A stretch of DNA of 64,000 bases from Oscillospiraceae bacterium (GCA_015064685.1 SVRT01000002.1:62001-126000), one strand, 5' to 3'; shown: positions 1-9,756, numbered from the stretch's first letter. Notes: generated by a model from the letters alone, not told the origin. Translations and numbers: made by a program.

Positions 1-1
1 G

Positions 2-1627
2 TACGGAAAGCTCTCGGGTATGACCGGTACGGCGCTTACAGAGCAGGAGGAATTCAGAGAGATATATAAGCTTGACGTTGTCGAGGTTCCCACAAATAAG
101 CCTATGATCAGACTTGATCACCCTGACAGAGTTTACAAGTCCATCAACGGCAAGTACAGTGCGGTTATCGAGCAGATCAAGGAATGTAATAAAAAGGGTC
201 AGCCTGTGCTTGTCGGCACTGTTTCGATCGAAAAATCCGAGGAGCTTTCTCGCAGACTTATGAGCGCGGGTATCAAGCACACGGTTCTTAATGCTAAATA
301 CCACGAAAAAGAGGCTGAGATCGTTGCTCAGGCAGGAAAATTCGGCGCTGTAACGATTTCCACCAATATGGCGGGACGTGGAACCGACATTATGCTTGGA
401 GGTAATCCCGAATTCCTTGCAAAGCAGGAGATGAGGGCTATGCAGATCCCCGAGGAGCTTATCATTGAGGCGAACGGTACGTCAAACACTGACGACGAGG
501 AAATACTTGCCGCAAGAGAGACCTTCAAGGAGCTTTACAACAAATACAAAGCAGAGATCGCACCCGAGGCGGAAAAGGTAAGAGAAGCGGGCGGACTGTA
601 TATTCTTGGTACGGAGAGACACGAGAGCCGACGCATTGATAACCAGCTTCGCGGACGTTCGGGACGTCAGGGTGACCCCGGTGAGTCGAGATTCTATCTC
701 TCGCTTGAGGACGATCTTATGAGACTTTTCGGCTCTGACAGAATAATTACTCTTGTTGATAGAATGGGTCTTGATGAGACTACACCTATCGACGCGAGAA
801 TGCTCTCCAACTCGATAGAGAGCGCCCAGGGTAAGATTGAAAGCAATAACTTCAAGCGCCGTAAGTACGTTCTTTCATACGATGACGTTATGAATCAGCA
901 GAGAACGATCATTTACAAGCAAAGAGGCGACGTTCTTGACGGCGGCGAGGGCATTTCCGACACAATAAAGAAGATGGTGCTATCAACCGTTCGTGCTGCA
1001 GTTGCGGCACATACTGCGGATGAATCCAGTGCGGATTGGGATCTTGACGGACTTCGTGCAAGCTTGCCCTATCTTTGCGGCGAGGATGATCTCAAATATA
1101 CCGATGCAGAGCTTGCCAAGCTCAAGAAAGAGGATATTGACGATATGCTTTGCAACCGCGCGATAGAAAAGCTTAGCGAGAAGGAGGAGCTGTTCGGTCA
1201 CGATACCTTCCTTGAGGTGCAAAGATCTATTCTTCTCCGTCACGTTGATACCGCTTGGATGGAGCATATTGACGCTATGGATGAGCTTAAGGGTGAGATC
1301 AATCTCCAGGCATATGCTCAGAGAGATCCCGTAACCGAATACAGAATCACAGGCGGTGATATGTTTGACGCTATGGTCGAGGAGATAAGAGAGAAGACCG
1401 TCAGAACCATTCTCTCGGTCGTTCCGAGAGCCACCGAGCCTATTAAGAGGGTTCAGGTCGCAAATCCCCTTACAACGGGATTTGAGGGCGGCGCAAAGAA
1501 AGCGGCTCGTGTTACGATAAGAAAGCCTGCATCCGAGAAGATCGGAAGAAACGATCCCTGTCCTTGCGGATCGGGAAAGAAATATAAGAATTGCTGCGGA
1601 GCTCCCGGAAAAGCTAACGCGCAGTAA
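2..1627 (+). CDS. secA: Preprotein translocase ATPase SecA (5'-truncated by window edge)
   Basis: This is the C-terminal part (about 541 residues) of SecA, the cytoplasmic ATPase that pushes unfolded preproteins through SecYEG. The reading frame is open from base 2 (YGKLSGMTGTA), so the internal Met at base 20 is not the start; the true start lies before the window. Visible motifs are the second-helicase-domain signatures MAGRGTDIMLGG (bases 368-403) and RIDNQLRGRSGRQGDPG (about 634-685), the helical scaffold region, and a C-terminal zinc-binding tail CPCGSGKKYKNCC (about 1559-1597) that binds SecB or the ribosome in other bacteria. The length and domain order are normal. Two membrane-protein genes follow after 18 bases, then pcrA, probably in one transcript. 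Identification is secure. Confidence 0.97.
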   Translation, partial: YGKLSGMTGTALTEQEEFREIYKLDVVEVPTNKPMIRLDHPDRVYKSINGKYSAVIEQIKECNKKGQPVLVGTVSIEKSEELSRRLMSAGIKHTVLNAKYHEKEAEIVAQAGKFGAVTISTNMAGRGTDIMLGGNPEFLAKQEMRAMQIPEELIIEANGTSNTDDEEILAARETFKELYNKYKAEIAPEAEKVREAGGLYILGTERHESRRIDNQLRGRSGRQGDPGESRFYLSLEDDLMRLFGSDRIITLVDRMGLDETTPIDARMLSNSIESAQGKIESNNFKRRKYVLSYDDVMNQQRTIIYKQRGDVLDGGEGISDTIKKMVLSTVRAAVAAHTADESSADWDLDGLRASLPYLCGEDDLKYTDAELAKLKKEDIDDMLCNRAIEKLSEKEELFGHDTFLEVQRSILLRHVDTAWMEHIDAMDELKGEINLQAYAQRDPVTEYRITGGDMFDAMVEEIREKTVRTILSVVPRATEPIKRVQVANPLTTGFEGGAKKAARVTIRKPASEKIGRNDPCPCGSGKKYKNCCGAPGKANAQ

Positions 1628-1645
1628 TTCGGAAAGGATACAGAA

Positions 1646-2392
1646 ATGGGATTTGGACTGTTACTTGTAGGATATATAACTGCATTCATTATTACGCTTG
1701 GACTTGGCAATTATCTTTTTGCCGGAATGCTTATAGGCGGATTCCTTATGTTTTTGGGATTGTGTGAGCTGAGAAAGTACTGTCCGACCTTTCTGTATGC
1801 TTTGATCGCAAACGTTTTTTTGATACTCTGTTCTTTTTACGAGACTGCTGCCTGGTTTGACGGCATACTTCTGCTGAATTCTCCAATTGCTTCCACATTT
1901 GTTCTCAGAGTTTTCGATTGGATCGAAATTGCGATAAACCTTATTTTCAATATTACGTTGCTGTACGGAATTGCGGATCTGTCAAGGAGAGTTGAATATC
2001 CCGAAACTCGTGAAAAAGCATACAGAAATATGATATTTGTGGGCGTTTTTAACGTCTTTCAAATACTTATGCTTATACCTAACACGATCTTTGACAGAGA
2101 TAAGGGATTCTTTATGACACTTCTTCTTATCGTCCAGATCATTTATGCAGTATTTAACGCATTTCTTATCTTTAAGTGCTATGCCATGATCTGTCCTGAG
2201 GGCGAAGAGGACATGAAGAGAAAGCCATCTCGCTTTGAGTTCGTCAACAAGATGAGAGAAAAGCAGGACGAGAGAGAGCAGAGAGCTATTGAAAGCACGA
2301 AGGAATATTTTGAGAAAAAGCTTGAAAAGAGAAATCAGAAGCTGAATAATCAAGGACAAAAAAGGACTCACAATCACAAAAAGAAAAAATAA
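1646..2392 (+). CDS. Polytopic membrane protein, unknown function
   Basis: This is a 248-residue protein I cannot assign to a named family. About six hydrophobic segments lie within residues 1-190, starting with GLLLVGYITAFIITLGLG. The last 55 residues are very polar and helical (KMREKQDEREQRAIES) and end in a lysine run, which suggests a positively charged cytoplasmic tail, possibly coiled coil. The ATG at 1646 follows a GGAAAGGA ribosome site. The gene lies 18 bases after secA and 15 bases before a second membrane-protein gene, so the two are probably co-expressed. Co-location with secA could hint at an envelope role, but that is inference only. Confidence 0.8.
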   Translation: MGFGLLLVGYITAFIITLGLGNYLFAGMLIGGFLMFLGLCELRKYCPTFLYALIANVFLILCSFYETAAWFDGILLLNSPIASTFVLRVFDWIEIAINLIFNITLLYGIADLSRRVEYPETREKAYRNMIFVGVFNVFQILMLIPNTIFDRDKGFFMTLLLIVQIIYAVFNAFLIFKCYAMICPEGEEDMKRKPSRFEFVNKMREKQDEREQRAIESTKEYFEKKLEKRNQKLNNQGQKRTHNHKKKK

Positions 2393-2407
2393 AAGGAGGA
2401 AAGAAAA

Positions 2408-3754
2408 ATGTACGGAAAGCTTAGAAAAAATGTTGGATTCTCGCTGATGATCTTTGCATTTTTCTTTCTTTTTGAGCCTACGTATGCTCTTATTGATCCG
2501 TTACCCGATTTTATAGGATATACGATCCTTTGCATCTCACTTGCTAATCTCGCGGATATCAACAACCGTGTTATGGATGCGCTCAAAGGATTCTTGAAGT
2601 GCATACCGTTGAGCTTTCTGCGCTTTATCTCCACTCCTGTAATCGAAAAGATTTTTGCTCAAGAGGAGCGCTCGGTCGGTCTTCTGATGTTTGTCTTTAT
2701 TTTCGCATTTGTTGATATAGCTATTCTTATTCCGTCATATAAGGCACTCTTTGAGGGACTTTTGTCTCTTGGAACATTTAATGACAGTGAGGTTGTTTTT
2801 TATAAAAAGCGCGAGCGGGGAAGAAACAGGACCGAGAAGCTTTACTCTCTGACACTTGCATCTCTTATTCTGAAGAACGTTATTTGCGCTCTTCCTGAAT
2901 TTACTTCACTTCAAACCAACGGTCAATACGAGTTTATTGTTGTGGTCCGTGTTCTCGCGATCATCACAGTAACTCCTCTGTCTGTCTCGTGGCTTTGCTC
3001 AATACTCTCATATTTCATAAAAATAAAGAGAGAGAGAGCTTTTATTGACTCTCTCACAAAAAAATATATTGATACATCAAAAGCTACGCCCGAAAGATAC
3101 GTATACAGGGTTATCGGCACAGGACTTTCTATGGTGCTTGTTTCTATGATACTCAGCTACGATCTTTATTCTCAAAATGTCAACTATATTCCGGATCTGT
3201 TCTGCTTTGCGCTTTTGATTCTTGCAGTTCTTCTTATCAGACGGAATTCAAGGGCTTGTGCACCAATAACAATTCTTTCTATTGGTGGGGCTATAACTTC
3301 CGTATATTTGTTCCTTGTTGAGAAGAAATTTTTTGAGAGACACTTTATCGGAGCAATAAAGAGAGATCTTGAGGCGTATGAGCAATATTACCTTATGCTT
3401 ACCCTATATATTCTCCAGACGCTTATCGCGATATCCGTAATCGCGTTTCTTGCAAAAATGCTCAGAGATGTTTTCTTAAAGCATGCAATTAAGGCTGATA
3501 TCGACAAGTCCGAGAAAAAGGAGCTTGAACGGGGTATCAACCTTAGAATCATCGCTTTCTTTGCTCTCGGTGTGCTTTCGGAGGCTTCGTCTGTGTATCA
3601 TATCGCATCATTGCCTTATTTTAACAGAGGATGGATATTTGAGTATTCGAACGTCATCTCCTCAGCAGTATCGATCGCATTTATTCTATCAGCATGGCTT
3701 TTGATTGCCTTTGTTAAAAGCGAGATAAGAAAAAATTACAAGCTGGACTATTAA
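2408..3754 (+). CDS. Polytopic membrane protein with DPLPDFIGY motif, unknown function
   Basis: This is a 448-residue integral membrane protein with roughly nine to ten hydrophobic segments. Near the N terminus it carries IDPLPDFIGYTILC, a signature I associate with uncharacterised clostridial membrane proteins. Charged cytoplasmic-looking loops lie at about residues 125-145 (KKRERGRNRTEK) and 195-225. No catalytic motif, binding site or signal peptide cleavage site is apparent. The start at 2408 has a strong AAGGAGGAAAG ribosome site, and the gap to the previous gene is 15 bases. It probably belongs with the preceding membrane protein as a functional pair. No function can be given. Confidence 0.8.
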   Translation: MYGKLRKNVGFSLMIFAFFFLFEPTYALIDPLPDFIGYTILCISLANLADINNRVMDALKGFLKCIPLSFLRFISTPVIEKIFAQEERSVGLLMFVFIFAFVDIAILIPSYKALFEGLLSLGTFNDSEVVFYKKRERGRNRTEKLYSLTLASLILKNVICALPEFTSLQTNGQYEFIVVVRVLAIITVTPLSVSWLCSILSYFIKIKRERAFIDSLTKKYIDTSKATPERYVYRVIGTGLSMVLVSMILSYDLYSQNVNYIPDLFCFALLILAVLLIRRNSRACAPITILSIGGAITSVYLFLVEKKFFERHFIGAIKRDLEAYEQYYLMLTLYILQTLIAISVIAFLAKMLRDVFLKHAIKADIDKSEKKELERGINLRIIAFFALGVLSEASSVYHIASLPYFNRGWIFEYSNVISSAVSIAFILSAWLLIAFVKSEIRKNYKLDY

Positions 3755-3804
3755 TTTGATTCTTAAGACCGCCAATGGGGCGGAATATATTTACGGCGGA
3801 AAAA

Positions 3805-6261
3805 ATGGAAATAACAAACAGATATTTAAAACTTAAAAGGGCACTTTTCGATAAATGCTACACGTCCTTAAACGAAAAGCAGAGAGATGCAGTGTTTACA
3901 GTCAACGGTCCCTTGCTTATACTTGCAGGTGCGGGAAGTGGAAAAACAACCGTGCTTGTAAGACGAGTCGTTTTTATCATTAAATACGGAAATGCTTATT
4001 ATGACAACACAATTCCCGAGTACGTTGATGAAAGATACATTTCCGAAATGGAATATGCTCTAAATTGCAGCGACGTATCTGTGGCAGAGGATATGCTTCA
4101 GGATTTTGCCTGTGAGCCCTGCAGACCCTACAGAATGCTCGCGATAACCTTTACCAATAAAGCGGCAAATGAGATCAAGACGCGTCTTGCGACTGCGCTT
4201 GACGATGAGGATGCGGCAAAGGATATCTGGGCGGGAACCTTCCACTCAATTTGTATGCGAATCCTTCGCGCTAACTGTGAATTGATCGGGTACAAGAAGG
4301 AATTTACGATATATGATGCGGATGATACAAAAAAAGCTATCTCTGCTGCAATGAAGCGTTGCTACATAGATGAAAAGCAAATGCCTATTAAAAGCGTTAT
4401 TAACGCGATAAGTCACGCAAAGGACAAGCTTTTATCTCCGAGAGCCTATGCTCAAGAGGCGGGATCTGATTTCCGTATGTCAAAGATCGCTAAGATCTAC
4501 GCGGAGTATCAGGCAACGTTGAAAAGCTCCAATGCTATGGACTTTGACGACATCATAATGAATACGGTAAAGCTTTTCAAGACGAATCCCGATATTCTTG
4601 AATATTATCAGAAAAAATTCAAATATGTTTGTGTTGACGAGTATCAGGATACAAATGAGGCACAGTTTGTTCTTACGTCGATGATCGCGGGTGGATTTGG
4701 CAACCTTATGGTCGTTGGAGACGATGATCAGTCTATCTACAAGTTCAGAGGCGCTACCATTGGCAATATTTTAAATTTTGACAAGCATTTCTCATCTGCT
4801 AAGGTAGTTAAGCTTGAACAGAACTATCGCTCAACAGGGACGATTCTTGATGCCGCCAACGCGGTGATTGCAAACAATGAGGGCAGAAAGGGCAAGAGAC
4901 TCTGGACTGAGGGACAGCGAGGCGAGAAGATAACTGTTCGTAGACTTGAGGACGAGAACCATGAAGCAAGAAATATAGTTGATACTGTTAATGAGCTTGT
5001 TTCAAAGAACGGAAGATCCTATCGCGATTTCGCTATCCTTTATCGAAATAATGCACAATCAAACAGTATTGAGCGCGCGCTTGCAAAGACCGCTACTCCT
5101 TACAGAATGCTTGGTGGTGTCAGATTCTCTGACAGAAAAGAAATACGTGACGTTGTTGCATATCTTCAGCTTATTGCAAATCATTCCGACAGAGAGAGAC
5201 TTTTAAGAATAATCAACGAGCCGAGAAGAAAGATCGGAAACGTCACTATTGATGCCGTTTCGCAGATCGCTGCTGAGCAGGGTTGCTCGCTATTTGACGT
5301 TATTGAAAAAGCAAGTAATTTCACGGCTTTATCAAGAAGTGCAGTTACTCTTGAAGGCTTTGCTACATTGATCAACTCTCTTACAGTTAAGGCATCTCAT
5401 CTCTCGTTACCCGATCTCTTTGATGCCGTTCTTGACGACAGCGGATACAGAAATATGATCATAGCCGCGGGCGAAGAGGAAAAGGACAGACTTGATAACC
5501 TTGAAGAATTCAAGTCGAGTATAATTGAATACGTAAATAATAACGAAGAGCCTACTCTTATGGGATTTCTTGAGGAGAACGCGCTCGTTGCCGACGTTGA
5601 CAGATACGATGAAAGTGCAGATGCGGTCGTTCTTATGACTGTGCATAGCGCAAAGGGACTTGAGTTCCCGATAGTTATTATTCCCGGATTCGAGGACGGA
5701 ATATTCCCAAGCATGCAGACAGTTGTCGGAACAAGCGAGGATATGGAGGAGGAACGCAGACTTGCTTACGTTGCTCTGACGCGTGCCAAGGAGCAGATAT
5801 TCATTATGCACACCAAGCACCGTCTTCTCTACGGACAGACTCAGGCAAATCCATTGTCTCGCTTTGTTACAGAGATACCCGAGCAGTACACAGTCCATCA
5901 GCAGATGGATTTCGGTGGAGGAATGTTCGGAAATCGACAGGGAACGAAGGTATATTACTCAGAGGGTAGCTCGAAGAATATTCCTCAGCGCCCGACCGCC
6001 GTTCCAAGCAGACCCGTTTTAAGGGGATATAATTCGGCAGTTGGCGAGCAGGCTACGATCGGAAAGCCAATTTTCGAAAGATCACAAGCAGCAAGCAAAG
6101 AAACGTTCAAGCCCGGTGACAGAGTTAAGCATATGACCTTTGGAGAAGGTGAGGTACTTTCGGTCAGACCTATGGGAGCAGATACGCTTTATGAGGTAAT
6201 GTTCGACAAAGCGGGAACGAAAAAGCTGATGGCTACTTATGCCAAGCTTAAAAAAGTATAA
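3805..6261 (+). CDS. pcrA: ATP-dependent DNA helicase PcrA/UvrD family
   Basis: Superfamily 1A 3'-5' DNA helicase acting in nucleotide excision repair and in removing protein roadblocks and RecA filaments. Seen in order: Q-motif LNEKQRDAV, Walker A GAGSGKT, motif Ia ITFTNKAANEIK, motif II VDEYQDT, motif III VVGDDDQSIYKFRGA, motif IV-like QNYRST, motif V VHSAKGLEFPIV, motif VI VALTRAKEQ, and a C-terminal Tudor-like segment FKPGDRVKHMTFGEGEV that binds RNA polymerase in PcrA. About 45 extra residues separate motif I from Ia (NAYYDNT to CEPCRPY) compared with Bacillus PcrA. The frame is open from an ATG at 3775, but only the ATG at 3805 has a purine-rich GGCGGA upstream, so I prefer 3805 (818 residues). 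The gene ends in a strong terminator. Confidence 0.95.
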   Translation: MEITNRYLKLKRALFDKCYTSLNEKQRDAVFTVNGPLLILAGAGSGKTTVLVRRVVFIIKYGNAYYDNTIPEYVDERYISEMEYALNCSDVSVAEDMLQDFACEPCRPYRMLAITFTNKAANEIKTRLATALDDEDAAKDIWAGTFHSICMRILRANCELIGYKKEFTIYDADDTKKAISAAMKRCYIDEKQMPIKSVINAISHAKDKLLSPRAYAQEAGSDFRMSKIAKIYAEYQATLKSSNAMDFDDIIMNTVKLFKTNPDILEYYQKKFKYVCVDEYQDTNEAQFVLTSMIAGGFGNLMVVGDDDQSIYKFRGATIGNILNFDKHFSSAKVVKLEQNYRSTGTILDAANAVIANNEGRKGKRLWTEGQRGEKITVRRLEDENHEARNIVDTVNELVSKNGRSYRDFAILYRNNAQSNSIERALAKTATPYRMLGGVRFSDRKEIRDVVAYLQLIANHSDRERLLRIINEPRRKIGNVTIDAVSQIAAEQGCSLFDVIEKASNFTALSRSAVTLEGFATLINSLTVKASHLSLPDLFDAVLDDSGYRNMIIAAGEEEKDRLDNLEEFKSSIIEYVNNNEEPTLMGFLEENALVADVDRYDESADAVVLMTVHSAKGLEFPIVIIPGFEDGIFPSMQTVVGTSEDMEEERRLAYVALTRAKEQIFIMHTKHRLLYGQTQANPLSRFVTEIPEQYTVHQQMDFGGGMFGNRQGTKVYYSEGSSKNIPQRPTAVPSRPVLRGYNSAVGEQATIGKPIFERSQAASKETFKPGDRVKHMTFGEGEVLSVRPMGADTLYEVMFDKAGTKKLMATYAKLKKV

Positions 6262-6296
6262 AAAAATCGGTTGGATTTCTCCAACCGATTTTTTTA
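6261..6296. terminator. Bidirectional intrinsic terminator
   Basis: A perfect 15-bp inverted repeat (6261-6275 and 6280-6294) has a 4-base TTTC loop, an A-run on one side and a T-run on the other. It can end transcription of pcrA on the plus strand and of the convergent binding-protein gene, which stops at 6299, on the minus strand. Confidence 0.93.
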
Positions 6297-6298
6297 TT

Positions 6299-7771
6299 TT
6301 AATCAATTTCCTGAAGGAATTTCTTAAATCCTGTATTGATCTGTGTTTCCTTCGATTTAATAAAGGAAGAGAGATTCTGCGTGGATGAGGGCCACATAAG
6401 CTCGGGGACTGTGTAGCACACTCCACGGTCGGATGACGTACCTGCACCAACGAAGGTCTGTCCAACGTCTGTAGAAACGCTATCCCAAATGATCTCAAGC
6501 ATTGCTGCGTCATCAGGCATATCCGCAACCTGCTTACCGAGAAGCTTCTCGTAGAAGGTGATCTTTACGTTCTCGGAATAGAATGCGAGAAGTTCAAGCG
6601 CCTCTGCAACCTTAATTGCGTTCTTTTGATATGAGAGAACACCAATGTATCCACCCCACTGGAGCGATTTGTATCCGACGCTCGCCTGGTCAAGATCGTA
6701 CATCGGGAAGGGAACGACACCAAATTCAATGTTATAGTCAAGATATCCGGGGAGAGAGAAGGTACTGCAGACATGCATCAGTGTTTTGCCGGCAGTGATC
6801 GGAACAGAGTTCTTGGAATAGTCGTAATCAAACCACGCATTATTGGATGCACCGAGATCCTTAAGCTTTGAAATAAGGTTGTCTGCTTTAGCACCGTTAA
6901 GGTCATTATTAATGGCGATGAGGTATGCACCGCTTTGATCCTGCTCCATCATAGGAATATTACTTGACGTAAGGAATCCGCAGAAGGATACCCAACAGGT
7001 TCCCGAGATACCGAAGGTATCGTCGGTTGTCTTACCGTTACCGGTTGCATCAAGATATACAAGGCTTGAAAGGCTGATCATCTCGTCAAGAGTCCACTCT
7101 CTGTCACGAACAAGGTCGTACAGAGATTTATCAAGATGAGACTCGTAAAGCTCGAGCATGTTCTTATTGAATGCGATAACGTATGTATAGAGAAGGTTGA
7201 AATCACTGAGACCGAGGAAGTAGTTACCGTTGAGTTCAAGGTCATCCATGAATTCCTGGTTCCAATAATCAGCCTCAAGATCTATTCCATCGAATTCGCT
7301 AAGGTCAAGAAGATAGTTTTCGGAAATCAGGTTTGCAACACAACCGTTAACGTGGGTAAGTATTGTTTCCATTGTTCCGTCCATATTCTTGATAGCTGAT
7401 TCAACGTGCTTTATGTACGTTGTATGTCCCGTATTATCAGTGGGCTTGAGAAGAACGAGATCGATACCGAGAAATCTGTTTACTTTTTCCTGTCTGTTGA
7501 AGACTGCCTCATCCATGGGGCTACCGTCATTATCATCCTCGTCAGCGAGGAGAAAATAATCAGGGGGATTGGATGCACCCATAATATAGAAGTTTAAGTC
7601 TTCTCCGTAGTCCTTTCGCTCGATATCGGGGAAGAAGTCGGCACCGCCTTCATCTCCAAAATCGAATTCACTGTCATCCTTGTCCTCGTTTTCCTTATCA
7701 CAACCGATGAAGAGTGTGAGAACAAGAAGGAACGACATAAGGAGTGTAATTATCCTCAAAAATTTCTTCAT
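6299..7771 (-). CDS. Extracellular solute-binding lipoprotein (carbohydrate ABC type), orphan
   Basis: A 490-residue family-1-like solute-binding protein, the surface receptor of an ABC importer, probably for a sugar or oligosaccharide. The start is the ATG at 7771 (MKKFLRIITLL), which has a GAAAGGAAAG ribosome site; the frame extends upstream to 7864, but that extension lies across the promoter. A signal peptide ends in the lipobox LFIGC, followed by an acidic linker (DKENEDKDDSEFDFGDE). The C-terminal half carries a segment like AEALELLAFYSE and QVADMPDDAAMLEIIW, seen in clostridial binding proteins. No permease gene is adjacent, so it either works with a transporter encoded elsewhere or acts as a sensor. 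A consensus promoter lies at 7832-7860. Confidence 0.88.
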   Translation of the reverse strand: MKKFLRIITLLMSFLLVLTLFIGCDKENEDKDDSEFDFGDEGGADFFPDIERKDYGEDLNFYIMGASNPPDYFLLADEDDNDGSPMDEAVFNRQEKVNRFLGIDLVLLKPTDNTGHTTYIKHVESAIKNMDGTMETILTHVNGCVANLISENYLLDLSEFDGIDLEADYWNQEFMDDLELNGNYFLGLSDFNLLYTYVIAFNKNMLELYESHLDKSLYDLVRDREWTLDEMISLSSLVYLDATGNGKTTDDTFGISGTCWVSFCGFLTSSNIPMMEQDQSGAYLIAINNDLNGAKADNLISKLKDLGASNNAWFDYDYSKNSVPITAGKTLMHVCSTFSLPGYLDYNIEFGVVPFPMYDLDQASVGYKSLQWGGYIGVLSYQKNAIKVAEALELLAFYSENVKITFYEKLLGKQVADMPDDAAMLEIIWDSVSTDVGQTFVGAGTSSDRGVCYTVPELMWPSSTQNLSSFIKSKETQINTGFKKFLQEID

Positions 7772-7831
7772 ATTACTTTCCTTTCGATGGAATAAAGTTA
7801 AAATAACCCATACCATATTTTTTCTCTTTAC

Positions 7832-7860
7832 ATTATAACACATTATTCTTGTTGTGTCAA
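7832..7860 (-). promoter_or_regulatory. Sigma-A promoter of the orphan binding-protein gene
   Basis: On the minus strand TTGACA (7855-7860) and TATAAT (7832-7837) match the sigma-A consensus exactly with a 17-base spacer, about 60 bases upstream of the ATG at 7771. Confidence 0.88.
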
Positions 7861-7920
7861 TCACATAAGGCAGGATATATTGGACTAAAATGTAAACTTT
7901 TCAGAAAACAAATATAAATT

Positions 7921-9693
7921 TTATTTGTTTACGCGCATTGAATTAATACGCTCTTCATTTGGAGTTACATATGCGCTCCAGTTACTGTTGTATACGACGA
8001 ATCCGGGCTTGGCTCCGGGTACTTTTTTTACACCCTTACAAAGGAGATAGTCTACGGGTATTTGCTGAGAGCCGTTTGCTTTTGAAAAGAATGCAGCTAT
8101 TTCGCATGCGTCGGTAAAATCCTGCTCAGGCGGTTCTTCGCCATTTGTAATCATCAGAACGTGCGAGCCAGCAACATTTTTCGCGTGGAACCAATAATCG
8201 TGCTTTTCTGCGAGCTTGTGGGTGATGTATTCGTTTTGGTAGTTGTTCTTTCCGCACAAAACCCTGTATCCGTTTGTTGTTCTGAATTCGGATGGAGTAG
8301 GCTTATGCTCCTTCTTAGAAGCGGCATAGCCACGCATCTTGGACGCGTAACCGCTTCTGAAAAGCTCGTCGCGGATCTCGGTGAGATCTGCTGCTGTTTC
8401 AGCCTTTGTTAATGCATCAAATACAGAATATATATATACAAGCTCATTTTGTGCAATAGCGATCTGCTTTGCAAGCTCGATCTTGGCGATTTTGGATTTG
8501 TTATAGAGCTTATAGTAACGCTGCGCGTTAGATGCGGGAGAAAGACGCTCATCAAGGTCAATAACCAGCGTTTCAAAAGCCTGCTTTTCGTCATTCCAGC
8601 TTTCATAGTCGGTTATCTCTACGCTTTTATCGCCTCTTTTCAGCATATATATGTTGGAAGTTATGAGATCAGCAAGCTTTTTATATTTTTCGCCGAGTTC
8701 ACAGTCTGTAAGCTCCTTTTGCTGTGAATCGATTTTTTTAGTAAGTCGTGTCTCAGCATTCGTCAACATGCGCAGAATATCTGATGCGCGTTGCTTTATC
8801 CTGTTTTCGCGGTCACGCTCAAGATAAAAGGAATCGAGAGCAGACGAAATATTATCGTAAGCTCTGTACTCAAAATTCGGTCCGTAAAAAGATAGTCTTG
8901 TGAATGAATATTCAACAGGAACACCGTTTTCTGTAACGATGGTTGGGGTAAAACTACCCTCATTTATACTCTCAAATACTTTCGAAAAATGGCAGTAAAG
9001 GGTGTCCTTATCGCACGTGGCTAAAGAAGTATCAAAACTTCCACTTGCGCGATACGCGATCTCACGCGCAAGTGCGGTTGAGATGCCCATATACGACGAG
9101 GTAATAAATTTATCTACTGTCTTTTCCTGAGGATATTCAGAAAATAGGCTACTGAACTCATCAAATGAAGTATTCTGAGGATCCTTTTTGTTTTGGGAGG
9201 GAGGTGTTTCGTATCTCATACCCGGAAGGACCTGACGGAGACTGCTTGTCGTAAAGTCGACAGTTTTAAGGGCAGCTGTGACCTTCATATCAGAGTCTAA
9301 AAAAATTAGATTACTATACTTACCCATAAGCTCGGCAATAATGTATTTTTTACAGTCAAATCCGAGCTCATCGCGTGTATTAAAGGTTAATTTCGCAACG
9401 CGATCAAAGCCTATCTGATCAATTGACGAGAGAAGCGCGCCTGTAAGGTGCTTTCGAAGAAGCATGCAAAACATAGGCGCTTGCATGGGGTTTTCCTTTT
9501 GCATTTCAGTGAATCCCATTCTTGGGTTGTTTGAGCCCGCGTTTATCAGAAGACGCTTTCCGCCCTCGTGTGTTCTCATTTGGAATATGATTTCATCGCG
9601 CTCGGGTTGAAAGATCTTTTCTATCCTTCCGCCTGACGCGACTGTATTTAATTCTTTGATCAATGCCGATAACAAGCAAGCATCAAAAGCCAT
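7921..9693 (-). CDS. rqcH: Ribosome quality-control NFACT protein RqcH
   Basis: A 590-residue homologue of bacterial RqcH/eukaryotic Rqc2 (older annotations: fibronectin-binding protein A). RqcH binds stalled 50S subunits carrying peptidyl-tRNA and adds C-terminal alanine tails that mark the peptide for degradation. The N-terminal NFACT-N domain starts MAFDACLLSALIKEL and contains GRIEKIFQP and the FDR pair (QIGFDRVAKL) that matches the Asp-Arg pair needed for tRNA recognition in Bacillus RqcH. Helix-hairpin-helix and long coiled-coil segments follow (about residues 290-430), then the C-terminal NFACT-R domain with DYWFHAKNVAGSHV. The start at 9693 has an AAAGGT ribosome site and its own promoter. 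Full length, with no visible defects. Confidence 0.94.
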   Translation of the reverse strand: MAFDACLLSALIKELNTVASGGRIEKIFQPERDEIIFQMRTHEGGKRLLINAGSNNPRMGFTEMQKENPMQAPMFCMLLRKHLTGALLSSIDQIGFDRVAKLTFNTRDELGFDCKKYIIAELMGKYSNLIFLDSDMKVTAALKTVDFTTSSLRQVLPGMRYETPPSQNKKDPQNTSFDEFSSLFSEYPQEKTVDKFITSSYMGISTALAREIAYRASGSFDTSLATCDKDTLYCHFSKVFESINEGSFTPTIVTENGVPVEYSFTRLSFYGPNFEYRAYDNISSALDSFYLERDRENRIKQRASDILRMLTNAETRLTKKIDSQQKELTDCELGEKYKKLADLITSNIYMLKRGDKSVEITDYESWNDEKQAFETLVIDLDERLSPASNAQRYYKLYNKSKIAKIELAKQIAIAQNELVYIYSVFDALTKAETAADLTEIRDELFRSGYASKMRGYAASKKEHKPTPSEFRTTNGYRVLCGKNNYQNEYITHKLAEKHDYWFHAKNVAGSHVLMITNGEEPPEQDFTDACEIAAFFSKANGSQQIPVDYLLCKGVKKVPGAKPGFVVYNSNWSAYVTPNEERINSMRVNK

Positions 9694-9727
9694 AATTTGT
9701 TTTTACCTTTCTGTTTGTGCTTATACT

Positions 9728-9756
9728 ATTCTATCACAAAAATACGATAAAATCAA
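9728..9756 (-). promoter_or_regulatory. Probable sigma-A promoter of rqcH
   Basis: Minus strand TTGATT (9751-9756) and TAGAAT (9728-9733), 17 bases apart, lie about 35 bases before the rqcH start. Each hexamer departs slightly from consensus. Confidence 0.6.

Noticed and set aside
7772..7864. 31-codon N-terminal extension of the orphan binding protein
   Set aside because: The extension covers the promoter -10 box and puts a cytoplasmic segment before a clear signal peptide; the ATG at 7771 has a good ribosome site.
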